DNA from: Alphaproteobacteria bacterium
Lineage (GTDB): Bacteria > Pseudomonadota > Alphaproteobacteria > SMXQ01
DNA length: 64,000 nucleotides
NCBI GenBank assembly: GCA_009380075.1
Contig: WHSO01000010.1
Coordinates: forward strand, 1-64,000
Direction: 5' to 3'
Part shown: piece after piece, positions 8,075 to 17,320 of the stretch
How the letters are laid out: each line of letters begins with the position of its first letter
Numbering within the stretch: position 1 is the first letter of the stretch
Made by a program: the position numbers and the translations under genes
The notes under the pieces: model-generated
What the model was told of the DNA's origin: nothing
What the model saw: the letters and a program-made list of their open reading frames with translations, nothing else
Databases searched by the model: none

Positions 8075-9736
8075 ATGCCCCCTCTCATTCACGGCTGGTC
8101 CCTCGGCAATCTCAAAGGCGATATCTTCGGCGGGCTTACGGCCGCCGTGGTGGCCCTGCCGCTGGCGCTGGCCTTCGGCGTCGCCTCGGGCATCGGACCG
8201 ATCGCGGGGCTGTACGGCGCCATCGCCGTCGGTTTCTTCGCCGCCGTCTTTGGTGGGACGCCGGCCCAGGTTTCCGGGCCGACCGGACCGATGACGGTGG
8301 TGATGGGCGCGGTCGTCGCGAGCCACGCCAGTAATCTTCCCGAAGCCTTCGCCATCGTCATCCTCGGCGGCGCGCTCCAGATCCTCTTTGGCGTCGCCCG
8401 GCTCGGCCGCTACATCAATTACACCCCCTATTCCGTCGTATCGGGCTTTATGACCGGCATCGGCGTCATCATCATGATCCTTCAGGTTCTTCCCTTCCTT
8501 GGCCTGCCTGCCGCCGGCGGCGGGCCCGTGGGGGCGCTGCGCATCCTTCTCGACCTTGACCTCGGACGTGTCGGCATCCCGGCCACCGGACTGGCGCTCG
8601 CCGCCCTGCTGATCGTGATCTTCTGGCCGCAGCGCCTGTCCCGCTACCTGCCCTCGCCGCTCGCCGCGCTGGTCGTCGGCACTGTCGCCAGCGTCCTGTT
8701 CTTCCCCAATGTGCCGATCATCGGTACCGTGCCGACCGGGCTCCCGACACCGACGATGCCGGCCATCAACATGTCCCAACTCGCCAACATCTTTCAGGCG
8801 GGCTTCATCCTCGCCCTTCTCGGCTCCATCGACAGCCTGCTGACGTCGCTCGTCGCCGACACCATCACCCGTACGCGGCACAATTCGGACCGCGAACTGA
8901 TCGGCCAGGGCATCGGCAACGTGGTTGCCGGACTGATCGGCGGCCTGCCCGGCGCGGGGGCGACCATGCGGACGGTCGTCAACGTGCGGGCAGGCGGCCG
9001 CACGCCGATTTCCGGCGCCATCCACGCGCTCGTCCTGCTCGCCCTGGCGCTGGGCCTTGGCCCGCTCGCGGCCAAGGTCCCTCACGCCGTCCTGGCCGGA
9101 ATCCTGATGAAGGTCGGCTGGGACATCATCGACTGGGGTTACGTCCGCCGGCTCGTCCGTGTCCCGGTGGAAAAGGCGGTCGTCATGCTGACGACGCTGG
9201 GCCTGACGGTGTTCGTCGACCTGATCGCCGCGGTCGCGGTCGGCATCATCCTCGCGGCCTACGTCACCGCGCGGGCGCTCGAACGCGAGCAGCTCAAGGG
9301 GCTCGAGATGGGGGACGGCAACGCCGATTCGCAACCGTCCCTCAGCGACGACGAACGCAGCAAGCTTCGCTCGGTGCCCGGCCGGATTCTGGTCACGCGG
9401 CTGACCGGCGCCTTTTCCTACGCTTCCGCCCGGGAAATGGCGCGCCGTGTGAGCGACAGCATGCTCGGCCATCGCTGCGTCATCTACGATTTTTCCGACG
9501 TCGGATACGTCGATCCCAGCATCGCGGTCGCCATCGACGACATCTTCGACCAGGTCCGGTCGAACGGTCAGTTGCTGTTCGTGTCGGGACTCGGCGGCAA
9601 CGTCGAAAAGACGCTGGCGGCATTCGGCGCCCTCGACCGCGTGCCGCCGGACCACCGCCTGGCAACGCGGGCCGAAGCCATCGATCGCGCCGTCGCCGCG
9701 GTCAGACGCGACGACGCGGCCGAATCCGCGATTTAG
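8075..9736 (+). CDS. SulP (SLC26) family inorganic anion transporter with STAS domain
   Basis: A 553-residue transporter. The N-terminal half has the SulP fold signatures: PLALAFGVASG, GTPAQVSGPTGPMTVV and VSGFMTGIGVIIM. LPGAGATMRTVVNVRAGGRTP marks the core. From about residue 430 the protein becomes soluble and forms a STAS domain (RILVTRLTGAFSY... VIYDFSDVGYVDPS). Members carry sulfate, bicarbonate or dicarboxylates; the substrate cannot be told here. The open frame extends 35 codons further upstream, but the ATG at 8075 begins at the usual family position. The stop overlaps that of the convergent acyl-CoA synthetase by four bases. An interrupted palindrome (AGGAAG, two bases, CTTCCT) at 7996-8009 lies in the divergent promoter region. 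Confidence 0.9.
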   Translation: MPPLIHGWSLGNLKGDIFGGLTAAVVALPLALAFGVASGIGPIAGLYGAIAVGFFAAVFGGTPAQVSGPTGPMTVVMGAVVASHASNLPEAFAIVILGGALQILFGVARLGRYINYTPYSVVSGFMTGIGVIIMILQVLPFLGLPAAGGGPVGALRILLDLDLGRVGIPATGLALAALLIVIFWPQRLSRYLPSPLAALVVGTVASVLFFPNVPIIGTVPTGLPTPTMPAINMSQLANIFQAGFILALLGSIDSLLTSLVADTITRTRHNSDRELIGQGIGNVVAGLIGGLPGAGATMRTVVNVRAGGRTPISGAIHALVLLALALGLGPLAAKVPHAVLAGILMKVGWDIIDWGYVRRLVRVPVEKAVVMLTTLGLTVFVDLIAAVAVGIILAAYVTARALEREQLKGLEMGDGNADSQPSLSDDERSKLRSVPGRILVTRLTGAFSYASAREMARRVSDSMLGHRCVIYDFSDVGYVDPSIAVAIDDIFDQVRSNGQLLFVSGLGGNVEKTLAAFGALDRVPPDHRLATRAEAIDRAVAAVRRDDAAESAI

Positions 9737-11922
9737 CCGGCCGATTTCGCGGCGCCGGCACGCAACACCACCAGCGCGTCGAGCGCGACGCCGCCCTTCC
9801 CCGCCGCACGGGCGACGAAGGGGTTGACGTCCACCGCCTCGATCACGTCGCCGAGGTCGCGCGCGATTCGCCCCAGCGCCATCAGCGCCGTCTCGACCGC
9901 ACGGCGGTCGTGGGCCGGCTGGCGGCGCCAGCCGTCGAGGAGCCGCGCCGCCTTGGTCCGGTCCACCAGAGCCGCCGCAAGCACGATATCGAGCGCCGGA
10001 TCGGCAAAGGCGACGTCCCCGTAGAGTTCAAGCGCGGTGCCGCCGCCACCGAACATGACCACCGGGCCGACCTCGGGATCGTTGGCGATGCCGAGCGCCA
10101 GTTCGATCCCGCCGCCGACCATCTCCGCCACCAGCACGCCGTCAAGCCGCAGGCCGGGCTTGGCCTTCGCCACATTGGCGAGAATGCGGGCGAATCCGTC
10201 GCGGACGGCAGCAACGTCCCTAAGCCCCACCAGGACCGCGCCCGCCTCGGTCTTGTGCGGCAGGTCGGCAGAAACCGCCTTGAGCACGACAGGGTAGCCG
10301 ATCCTCTCGGCCGCGGCGACGGTACCCTCGGCGTCGGCGGCCATCTCCTCCCGTGCAAGGGGAATGCCGTAGGCGGCGATGAGCGCCTTCGACTCCGGCT
10401 CACTCAGGGTCACGGGCTTGTCCGCCCGGGCCGCCACGGCGCGCAGCCGCGCGGCGACATCTCGCGCCGCCGCGGGCGGAGGTTCGGGCGACAGGACCGG
10501 CACCGCCGTGGTCACGTGACCGGTGATGGCGCGCACGGCGCGCATCGCCTTGTCCGCTTCCTGCAGGAACGCGAGATGCGGCAACTCGGCGCGCATGTCG
10601 CGGGCGTAATCTGTCAGCCCGTAGGAAATCATGGAGACGTAGCAGATCGGCTTGCCGGCGCGGGCAGCCAGCGTTTCCGCCGCACGCAGGTTGCTTTCCT
10701 TGCGCGCCGAGCCCGCCTCGCGCGGCAGTTCCTCCTGCATCAGCAACAGGTCGATACCGGGGTCCGACAGCATGATGTCGATGGCCCTGAGATAGTTTTC
10801 CTGACTCGACAGGACGGTGTAGCCGCCGTCGAGCGGATTGCCGACGGCACTGCCGGCACCCATGAATTCCTCGAGCTGCTGCTGGGTCGCCGGCTGCAGC
10901 CTGGCGAAGTGCACGCCGTTGCGTTCGGCGGCATCGAGAAGAAGTCCGCGCAGGCCGCCCGAGAGAGTGATGGCGCCGACACCGGCGCCCTTGGGCAGCG
11001 GCGCGTGCATGACGTATTCGACCACCTCCACCACGTCGTCGAGGGTGGTGACGCGGATCGCGCCGGCCGCGCCCGCCACGGCATCGAAAGCCGCGGCCGA
11101 TCCGGCCAGCGCCCCGGTATGGGCCAGCGCCGCGGCGCGCCCTTCCGAAGACGTGCCGAGCTTCGCCACCACCACCGCCTTGCCGGCGGCGCGGGCGGCG
11201 CGGCAGGCGGACAGGAACTTGTCGCGCTCGCGGATCGATTCGAGGTAGCAGACGATCACCCGCGTGTCGGGGTCACGGACGAAGAAATGGATATAGTCGG
11301 CCATGGTGAGGCCGGTCTCGTTGCCGCTGGTGACCAGGGTGCCGACGACGATGCCGCGTTCCTCCAGGGTGCGCTTGATGGCGGTGGCGATGCCGCCCGA
11401 TTGCCCGACGATGGATACCGGGCCCGGCGTCACCTGCTGCGGGCGGTCGTCGGGCATGGTGACGAAGGCGCGCGCCGCCACCATGTTGCCGAAGCAGTTG
11501 GGGCCGGAGACGGCGAGCCCCGTCTCGGCGATGGCCTGGCGCAGGGCCTCGCCCAGCCTGCGGCCTTCGTCACCGCCCGCCTCCTCGAAGCCCGAGGTCA
11601 TGACGGTGGCGCTGCGGGCTCCCGCCCGGGCGGCGTCGCGCAACACGCCGGGAACGAGCTTGGCCGGTACGAGGACCAGCAGGTGATCGGGTTTTTCGGG
11701 CAGGGACGCGAAGTCGCGATAACACTTTTCGCCCCAGACCTCGTCCCGCCCCGGATTGAGGGGATAGACCGGGCCGGCGAAGTTGTAGCGCTGCAGGTTG
11801 CGGCGGACCCGCGGCGTCCAGTTGCCGGGCTTGTCGGACGCCCCGACGATGACGACGTTGCGCGGTGCCAGTAGCGCCGCGACCTTGTTGATGCTCTCTT
11901 CCGGATCGAAACTCCCCGACAC
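9733..11922 (-). CDS. Acetate/acyl-CoA ligase (ADP-forming), fused alpha-beta type
   Basis: A 729-residue fusion. Residues 15-135 form a CoA-binding Rossmann domain (VVIVGASDKPG), followed by succinyl-CoA-ligase-like flavodoxin domains (GPNCFGN; VGQSGGIAT; AALAHTGALAG with the phosphorylated His) and a C-terminal ATP-grasp domain (PVVLKAVSADLPHKTEAGAV, ELALG, MFGGGGTALEL). It makes ATP from an acyl-CoA or activates an acid reversibly. I start at a GTG (11922) preceded by GGGGAGG; the frame is open 23 codons further but with no good site. It sits among catabolic genes for organic acids, so a short branched or aryl acid is a reasonable substrate. Confidence 0.88.
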   Translation of the reverse strand: MSGSFDPEESINKVAALLAPRNVVIVGASDKPGNWTPRVRRNLQRYNFAGPVYPLNPGRDEVWGEKCYRDFASLPEKPDHLLVLVPAKLVPGVLRDAARAGARSATVMTSGFEEAGGDEGRRLGEALRQAIAETGLAVSGPNCFGNMVAARAFVTMPDDRPQQVTPGPVSIVGQSGGIATAIKRTLEERGIVVGTLVTSGNETGLTMADYIHFFVRDPDTRVIVCYLESIRERDKFLSACRAARAAGKAVVVAKLGTSSEGRAAALAHTGALAGSAAAFDAVAGAAGAIRVTTLDDVVEVVEYVMHAPLPKGAGVGAITLSGGLRGLLLDAAERNGVHFARLQPATQQQLEEFMGAGSAVGNPLDGGYTVLSSQENYLRAIDIMLSDPGIDLLLMQEELPREAGSARKESNLRAAETLAARAGKPICYVSMISYGLTDYARDMRAELPHLAFLQEADKAMRAVRAITGHVTTAVPVLSPEPPPAAARDVAARLRAVAARADKPVTLSEPESKALIAAYGIPLAREEMAADAEGTVAAAERIGYPVVLKAVSADLPHKTEAGAVLVGLRDVAAVRDGFARILANVAKAKPGLRLDGVLVAEMVGGGIELALGIANDPEVGPVVMFGGGGTALELYGDVAFADPALDIVLAAALVDRTKAARLLDGWRRQPAHDRRAVETALMALGRIARDLGDVIEAVDVNPFVARAAGKGGVALDALVVLRAGAAKSAG

Positions 11923-12003
11923 GATACTGCCTCCCCGATCTGTCACCTTCGTTGGGGCGCCATCATAGAGGGCCCGGCGCGCGGCCGACAACGGCGATAC
12001 GCC

Positions 12004-13104
12004 TCAGGGGGCGAGGCGCCGGACCTTGTCCCAGTCCACCATGCGGCCGAATCCCGGCGCGTCGGGCAGACGGATGCGGCCGTCCCTGACGCGAAGCGGT
12101 TCATGGACATATTCGTCGGGCAGCAGCAGGAACAGCGTCGCCTCCGACGGCAGATCATAGCGGAGCCGTGGCAGTGCAGCCGAAATCTGCAGCGCCGCGA
12201 GTGCCCCGAGCGAGCTTTCACCGAACAGGCCGATGTTTACGTCGACGTTATGCGCGGCAGCGTAGCGGGCGATGCGCCAGTTCTCCGTGTAACCGCGCGC
12301 CTTCAGGAGCTTCAGATTGATCGCCCGTGCCCCATGCTCGACATAGAGCCGCGCCGAGGGAAAGTCGCGGCAGGTGTTGTCCACCAGGATGGGCAGCGCG
12401 CAATCCCCCTGCAGGCGGGTAAAGGCGGCGTCGGGCAGGTACGGGCATGGATCCTCGACCATGAGCACACCGAAATCCGCCAGCCGCCGGCAATAATCGG
12501 GGGACTGCTCCGCCGTGTAATCCTGATTCGGATCGACGTAAATGCGAATGCCGTCGCCCACGGCGGCGCGAATCGCGGACAGGACGTCCATGTCCGTCGC
12601 GATGCCCTGTCCGCCTTTGACCTTGAGCGTGTCGAACCCATGACGGGCCACCATGTCCGCCGCTTCCGCGGCCATCTTCGCCGGCGCCTGCCGGGTCACC
12701 ACCCAGGACACCGCCGCGTCGCGTCGTCCCTCCCAGATCTGCCAGAGGGGTGTGCCGGCTACCTGGGCACGGATGTCCCAGAGCGCGACGTCGATCATCG
12801 CCTTGGCGAGGCTGTGCTCCCGCGGCCGCCACAGGGCGGCGACGGCTTTTTCGTCATCGATCGCAAGGCCCATGAGCTTCGGCACGAAAAGTTCTTCGAA
12901 GGCGACCGCGAGCGAACGCAGGGTGGTGCTGGTCCAGGTGGTCTTGACCGTGCCTTCGGCAACGCCGTCGATTCCGCAGTCGGTGACGAGGCGCAGCACC
13001 ATGTAATCGGCGGCGGTCTCTGCCAGCCCGGCCCATTGCATCGGCCGCGGATAAGGGATGCGAACGGGAAAGAGCTCGACCCTTTCTATGCGGTGGGCAC
13101 CCAT
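12004..13104 (-). CDS. Enolase-superfamily enzyme (mandelate racemase / muconate lactonizing type)
   Basis: A 366-residue enzyme with an N-terminal capping domain and a C-terminal TIM barrel. The catalytic set is visible: KVKGG (Lys-x-Lys, about residue 163), DPNQ (first metal Asp), VEDP (Glu), VDN (Asp) and NLKL (second catalytic Lys). The KxK plus Lys pattern is that of the muconate-lactonizing/dipeptide-epimerase subgroup rather than the His-Asp dyad of true mandelate racemases. It abstracts a proton alpha to a carboxylate using Mg2+. GAGAGG precedes the ATG. It lies between the acyl-CoA ligase and an extended TctC on the same strand, suggesting an uptake-and-catabolism set. Confidence 0.86.
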   Translation of the reverse strand: MGAHRIERVELFPVRIPYPRPMQWAGLAETAADYMVLRLVTDCGIDGVAEGTVKTTWTSTTLRSLAVAFEELFVPKLMGLAIDDEKAVAALWRPREHSLAKAMIDVALWDIRAQVAGTPLWQIWEGRRDAAVSWVVTRQAPAKMAAEAADMVARHGFDTLKVKGGQGIATDMDVLSAIRAAVGDGIRIYVDPNQDYTAEQSPDYCRRLADFGVLMVEDPCPYLPDAAFTRLQGDCALPILVDNTCRDFPSARLYVEHGARAINLKLLKARGYTENWRIARYAAAHNVDVNIGLFGESSLGALAALQISAALPRLRYDLPSEATLFLLLPDEYVHEPLRVRDGRIRLPDAPGFGRMVDWDKVRRLAP

Positions 13105-13196
13105 GTCGGTGTTTCCTCTCGCCCGTATCGCACGACATCGACGCGGAGAAGCGACGACGATTCCGGCGGGATAAGTCGTCCCAATTGTCCAAAAAG

Positions 13197-13223
13197 AAAG
13201 GCGGGATTCCGGACCCCGCCTTT
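13197..13223 (-). terminator. Rho-independent terminator of the tctC gene
   Basis: A 9-bp stem (AAAGGCGGG / CCCGCCTTT) lies 19 bases beyond the stop codon at 13242. Read on the minus strand it is followed by CTTTTT, a normal terminator U-tract. Confidence 0.8.
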
Positions 13224-13241
13224 CTCCTTATTCCAAACCGG

Positions 13242-14534
13242 CTACTTGCGGCAGTCGATCTTTCCCGCGACGTCATGATCGCCGAGATAGGTGATATCGC
13301 AGGTCATGCCCGCCTTGAGCGCCTTGCTCTTCACCTTCTTTCCGTCGACGGTGATCTTGGCGCCGCTGGTACCCGCCTCGACGGCCTTGCCGCCGTCCTT
13401 GAAGACCAGATTGCGCTTCTTGATCTGGTCGATCTTGACGCCCTTGACCGTCCGCCAGGTGAGCTTGGCTTCCCGGGACTCACCCTTCTTGATCAGCGTC
13501 GCCGCGTCGGCGCGGGCGATGATGGCCTTGTCCGTATTGATCATGCTCTCGACGTGCTTCTGGACCTCTTCGCCCGTGACCACCTCGATGGGAATGAGCT
13601 GCTTTTCCGCCTCGGCAAGGAACTTCGGGTCGGCCATGGTATCGAGAAACGCCTTGCGCAATGCGGCGACGCGGTCGGCCGGGGCACCGGGCGGCACCGC
13701 ATAGGGGCGGCCGATGTACTGGCGCGCGACGAGGAATTCGAGGACCTTCACGTCCTCGGGCGAGTTCGCCATATCCATGATGAAGGGCACGCCCTTCAGT
13801 TCCTCCGTCGGCCTCTTGGCGATCTGGACGAGGATGTTGATCTTCTTGTCGCGCACGAGATGCATGGCCTGCGCCTTGAGGCTGTCCCAGCCGAGACCGC
13901 AGAGGCCGCCGACCTCGCCGCGCTCCATCGCCAGGATGACCGATGTCGTGCTGGGATAGCCGTGGATGATCTGCAGCGTGGCCCCCGTCAGGCTGCGAAG
14001 GTAGGCCGGCACCATGTTGGTGGACGAGCTCACCGACCCCGTGCCGCCGACGATCAGCGGCGCCTTCTTGGCGTCGGCATAGGTCTTGACCGGAGAACCG
14101 GCCGACACGATGCAAACGGTAGTCAGCGAATTGGCGCTGCCCAGCCAGTTGAAGTCCGTCGACTTGTACTGGACCTTGCGGCCCATGGATTCTTCGCTGA
14201 CCACGGTGTTATGCAGCCCGGCGACGTGGAGTCCGTCCTTCGGCGCCGCCTGGTACATATAGCCCGCGAGCTTCAACCCGCTGGCGCCGGGCATGTTCTT
14301 GACCACCGTCCGTGGATTGCCCGGTACGTGGCGATTGAAATGGCGTTCGATCAGACGCGTGTACCGGTCGTAGCCACCGCCCGGCGCGGACCCGACGTAC
14401 ATGTTCATGGTCTTGCCCTTGAAGGCGTCGGCGACAGTATCCGCGGCAGCCGGGGCCGGCGTCAGCACCAACGCAGGGACGAGAAATAACGCGGAAACGG
14501 ACACATACGCGGACGCGTGGGAAATTGACTGCAT
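13242..14534 (-). CDS. TTT-family solute-binding protein (Bug/TctC) with C-terminal extension
   Basis: A 430-residue secreted binding protein. A Sec signal peptide ends near residue 32 (PAAADT). The Bug fold follows, with the signatures GSAPGGGYDRYTRL, GNPRTVVKNMPGASG and GYPSTTSVILAMERGE. The usual family length is about 320-340 residues; here roughly 85 extra residues follow. The tail is Lys-rich and probably beta (KLTWRTVKGVKID... CDITYLGDH... IDCRK) with two Cys. GGGAGG precedes the ATG. It would capture a carboxylate in the periplasm for a TctA/TctB pair, possibly the fused permease at 4431-6410. It is divergent from the amidohydrolase at 14761. Confidence 0.85.
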   Translation of the reverse strand: MQSISHASAYVSVSALFLVPALVLTPAPAAADTVADAFKGKTMNMYVGSAPGGGYDRYTRLIERHFNRHVPGNPRTVVKNMPGASGLKLAGYMYQAAPKDGLHVAGLHNTVVSEESMGRKVQYKSTDFNWLGSANSLTTVCIVSAGSPVKTYADAKKAPLIVGGTGSVSSSTNMVPAYLRSLTGATLQIIHGYPSTTSVILAMERGEVGGLCGLGWDSLKAQAMHLVRDKKINILVQIAKRPTEELKGVPFIMDMANSPEDVKVLEFLVARQYIGRPYAVPPGAPADRVAALRKAFLDTMADPKFLAEAEKQLIPIEVVTGEEVQKHVESMINTDKAIIARADAATLIKKGESREAKLTWRTVKGVKIDQIKKRNLVFKDGGKAVEAGTSGAKITVDGKKVKSKALKAGMTCDITYLGDHDVAGKIDCRK

Positions 14535-14760
14535 CCTAGCCTCCCATAAGTCCCGGATTACCGTTTAGCACGGCTGTTCCATGATGTTTCCCGGAAAGGC
14601 TAACACATGGCCCCCGAGGCGGCAGCAAGTATCGAATCTCGACCCTTCCGCTACGCCTTGTGCCCGATGCGGCGACTTCCTATAGTTGGAAAAAGCTTGG
14701 GAAACGGGGCAATGAATCCCCGGCCCCGGACGACGACAAAATGATTCGGAGGAAGCGGGC

Positions 14761-15972
14761 ATGCTGGATTTCAAGCTGATTTCGGGCGACTGCCACATCA
14801 CGGAACACCCCGATGCCTTCGTGCGCTGCCAGAAGGAATTCGGCGACAAGGCGCCCCGGGTGGTCGACAATCCCGAGGGCCTGGGCAAGGGCCTGTGGTT
14901 CCTGATGGAGGGCCTGGAGCCGATGCGGGTCGGCTACTTCTCCCTCGGCCATGTCGTGGACAAGCCCGAGGGGCGCCGCAACATGAGCATCTACGACGAC
15001 GGCGAAAAGTTCAAAAAGCTGGTCTCCGACTTCCGCGAGAACTACCGCTACGAGGACTATCCCCAGGACTGGGAGGCTTCCGCCTATTGCAAGGAGTTGG
15101 ACCGCGACAACGTCGAGGCGATGATCATCTTCGCCAGCTGGGCGCGGTACAACTACCACCTCGAGGACGCCAAGCTGCAGCGTTCCATCTTCCGCTCCTA
15201 CAACGAGTGGATCCTGGAATTCGCGAGCCATGCGGCGCGGCGGATCTTCCCGGCACCGATGATCTCCGTCCTCGACATCGACAACGCCGTGGCCGACATG
15301 AAGGACTACGTCAAGCGCGGCTGCAAGACCGTTCATCTGCCCACGACCATCATGGGCAGCGGCTATTACGAGCCGATCTACGAGCCGCTGTGGCGGACGG
15401 CGGTCGAACTCGACATTCCGCTCACCGTGCACTCCAACTCAAGCCAGGGCCGTTCGATGAAGCTGCACGGCATGGCCAAGCGTAAGGAAGACCCACGCGA
15501 ATACGTCATCCGCAGCGAATTCGAAGGTAACCGCTTCGGCGGTCCGATGGCGGCATGGGCCTTCGTCAGCAACCTGATTTTCTCCGGCGTATTCGACCGG
15601 TATCCGTCGCTCAAGGTGTGCTGTTCGGAATTCCAGATGGCGGACGCCGCCACCGTGGTGGAATCGGTGGACTATCGCGTCGGGCGCCTTGCCACCTACG
15701 ACCGCGACCGCAACCTCAACCAGCGCTGGCCGAGCGAGTACCTGCGCGAAAACGTCTTCATGGACTTCGAGGACAGCCGCGCCACCGTTCTCACCACGCC
15801 CTTCTACGGCGAAGACAACTTCTACTGGTCGAGCGACTATCCACACTTCCAGACGGTGTGGCCACGCTCCGCCTCGATCTTCGAGGGCATGTGCGAGGGC
15901 ATCAAGCCGGATGTCATGCGCAAGCTCGGCCGCGACAACGTCAACCAGATCTACAAGCTGGGACTGAACTGA
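14761..15972 (+). CDS. Amidohydrolase-family metal enzyme (ACMSD-like, COG2159)
   Basis: A 403-residue TIM-barrel enzyme. The metal-binding DxH reads SGDCHITEH near residue 10, a barrel His is in TVHSNSS (about residue 224), and the final Asp is in SSDYPHFQTVWP (about residue 358). This branch includes aminocarboxymuconate-semialdehyde and related non-oxidative decarboxylases or hydrolases, and many soil-bacterium copies act on aromatic acids. An AGGAAG-type site lies before the ATG. It is divergent from the extended TctC gene, so one promoter region may serve both uptake and degradation of the same compound. Confidence 0.82.
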   Translation: MLDFKLISGDCHITEHPDAFVRCQKEFGDKAPRVVDNPEGLGKGLWFLMEGLEPMRVGYFSLGHVVDKPEGRRNMSIYDDGEKFKKLVSDFRENYRYEDYPQDWEASAYCKELDRDNVEAMIIFASWARYNYHLEDAKLQRSIFRSYNEWILEFASHAARRIFPAPMISVLDIDNAVADMKDYVKRGCKTVHLPTTIMGSGYYEPIYEPLWRTAVELDIPLTVHSNSSQGRSMKLHGMAKRKEDPREYVIRSEFEGNRFGGPMAAWAFVSNLIFSGVFDRYPSLKVCCSEFQMADAATVVESVDYRVGRLATYDRDRNLNQRWPSEYLRENVFMDFEDSRATVLTTPFYGEDNFYWSSDYPHFQTVWPRSASIFEGMCEGIKPDVMRKLGRDNVNQIYKLGLN

Positions 15973-16060
15973 GCGGGCGTCCTTCATCGATCGTCACGGA
16001 ATGCAAGACGCCCCGGACACATTCCGGGACGGTGCCCGATACCTGCACGGGAGTCGCGTC

Positions 16061-16414
16061 GTGGTAACGCTTTACGGTATCAAGACCTGCGATACCTGCC
16101 GCAAGGCGCTCAAGTGGCTTGACGCCGAAGGAATCTCCCACCGCTTCCACGATTTCCGTGCAGACGGCCTTTCACGCCGGGTGGTGGCAGGATGGGTCGC
16201 AACGCTCGGCTGGGAGAACGTGCTCAACCGCCGCTCCACCACATGGCGGGGGTTGCCGGAAAAGGCGCGCACGGACCTCAACAGTAAAACGGCGGCGGCC
16301 CTGATGGTCGAGCACCCCACCCTGATCAAGCGTCCGGTCATCGAGGCGGACAAGGGGTTGTTCATCGGCTTCGACGAAAGGACGCGAACCGTGCTGAGCC
16401 GGGCACGGCGCTAG
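16061..16414 (+). CDS. ArsC/Spx-family reductase-like protein (YffB type)
   Basis: A 117-residue thioredoxin-fold protein. YGIKTCDTCRKAL at the N-terminus carries a CxxC motif, and the C-terminal half has the family-typical NRRSTTWRGL, LIKRPVIE and IGFDE. I chose the GTG at 16061, preceded at good distance by GGGAG, because family members start immediately before the first beta strand; the frame is open back to an ATG at 16001. Members of this branch are usually glutathione-dependent reductases of uncertain substrate rather than true arsenate reductases. Confidence 0.83.
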   Translation: MVTLYGIKTCDTCRKALKWLDAEGISHRFHDFRADGLSRRVVAGWVATLGWENVLNRRSTTWRGLPEKARTDLNSKTAAALMVEHPTLIKRPVIEADKGLFIGFDERTRTVLSRARR

Positions 16415-16521
16415 GAGGCGGCTTCCTTGCCAGCGCCGCCCCGGAATCCTCCGGTTGCCAACCTTTGCCGACACGGCCTAGCATAGAAGCAGAACCAATC
16501 ATAAACGGGGTTTCAGGGACT

Positions 16522-16638
16522 ATGTCGGAACATTCAGATCACTTTGTGAACAAGAACGTCGGAATCGTGGCCGGCCTTATCGGCCTGGCCGTCCTCGTCA
16601 TAGGCTTGGCGGGTGTCCTGGTAACACTCGCCACGTGA
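16522..16638 (+). CDS. Tiny single-pass membrane protein (38 aa)
   Basis: A 38-codon reading frame: a polar N-terminus with two His (SEHSDHFVNKN), then one hydrophobic helix rich in Gly, Val, Leu and Ile, ending close to the stop. It begins a same-strand run of four genes facing the cox operon. Single-helix peptides of this size are common accessory subunits of haem-copper oxidases and respiratory chain assemblies. That is an inference from location and shape only; the start site has only a modest ribosome-binding sequence. Confidence 0.55.
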   Translation: MSEHSDHFVNKNVGIVAGLIGLAVLVIGLAGVLVTLAT

Positions 16639-16739
16639 CCGGGACGACGATGGCGCGGGAATCTCGCGTCCCCTCCCCGGTCGAGCCCCACCTGCAGCCG
16701 CCCGGCTGAGCGGGGTCCATGGAATACCAGGAGGTCGGG

Positions 16740-16913
16740 ATGCTGGTCTCGCGCGCGGACGCCGCGCACGGCGTAGTTGATACCGGCAGTTCGGGTGGCG
16801 GCAACGCCCTCCTGATCATGCTCGGTGTCGCTATAGCCTTCGGAGTGGGCTTCTCCATCTACAAGAGATGGCGCAATCGTACCCAGGACGGCAACGGTGA
16901 TGCGGGATCCTAG
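16740..16913 (+). CDS. Small single-pass membrane protein (57 aa)
   Basis: A 57-residue protein: a short N-terminus containing one His, a Ser-Gly-Gly-Gly linker, one transmembrane helix (LLIMLGVAIAFGVGFSIY) and a basic then polar tail (KRWRNRT). I prefer the ATG at 16740 because AGGAGG sits five bases before it; the frame is also open from 16719. The gene ends 18 bases before the cupredoxin-like gene, suggesting co-transcription. I do not recognise the family. Confidence 0.6.
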   Translation: MLVSRADAAHGVVDTGSSGGGNALLIMLGVAIAFGVGFSIYKRWRNRTQDGNGDAGS

Positions 16914-16931
16914 AGTTTGCGAGCACTAGGC

Positions 16932-17312
16932 ATGCCGATCAGCCGACGAGCCTGCGTGGTCTGGGCCGCCACCGGTTTGCTCCTGCCGGGCGCATTGTTT
17001 CGAACGGCCTGGAGCCAGAATCGCAAGCCGCAAGTGATCGATGTGCGGATTGCCAAACGCAAGGTCATCGCGCCCAAGGGGGCCATCCGGGTCACTCAAC
17101 AGGATGTGATTGAACTCCGGTTCAGCAGTGACGAAACGGTGAAACTGCACCTCCACGGCTACGACAAGGAGATCACGGTCACGCCCGGCGCGCCTGCCAC
17201 ATTGTCGATCACGACGCATGCGACGGGACGCTTTCCAATCACAAGCCACGGTTGGGGGCGTGGCGGCCACGGTCACCATGCCCTGACCTACCTTGAAGTC
17301 CACCCCCGTTAG
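16932..17312 (+). CDS. Secreted cupredoxin-like protein, His-rich
   Basis: A 126-residue protein with an N-terminal export signal containing a twin-Arg (SRRACVVWAATG), possibly Tat or Sec. The remaining 95 residues form a beta-sandwich resembling the EfeO/cupredoxin-1 domain (VIELRFSSDETVKLHLHGYD, TVTPGAPATLSI). The canonical Cys ligand of blue copper proteins is absent. Instead several His residues lie in LHLHGYD and near the C-terminus (HGWGRGGHGHH). A copper-handling role near the oxidase is a reasonable guess. It lies 9 bases before the large membrane protein gene. Confidence 0.7.
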   Translation: MPISRRACVVWAATGLLLPGALFRTAWSQNRKPQVIDVRIAKRKVIAPKGAIRVTQQDVIELRFSSDETVKLHLHGYDKEITVTPGAPATLSITTHATGRFPITSHGWGRGGHGHHALTYLEVHPR

Positions 17313-17320
17313 GGTCTTTC

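Noticed and set aside
8033-9655. 540-residue open frame antisense to the SulP gene
   Set aside because: It is a high-GC shadow of the transporter: no ribosome-binding site, no domain, extreme Arg/Asp composition.
9910-11874. 654-residue open frame antisense to the acyl-CoA ligase
   Set aside because: Shadow frame in high-GC DNA; the opposite strand has all conserved motifs.
13185-14489. 434-residue open frame antisense to the extended tctC
   Set aside because: No domain and overlaps a complete tctC gene with signal peptide and terminator.
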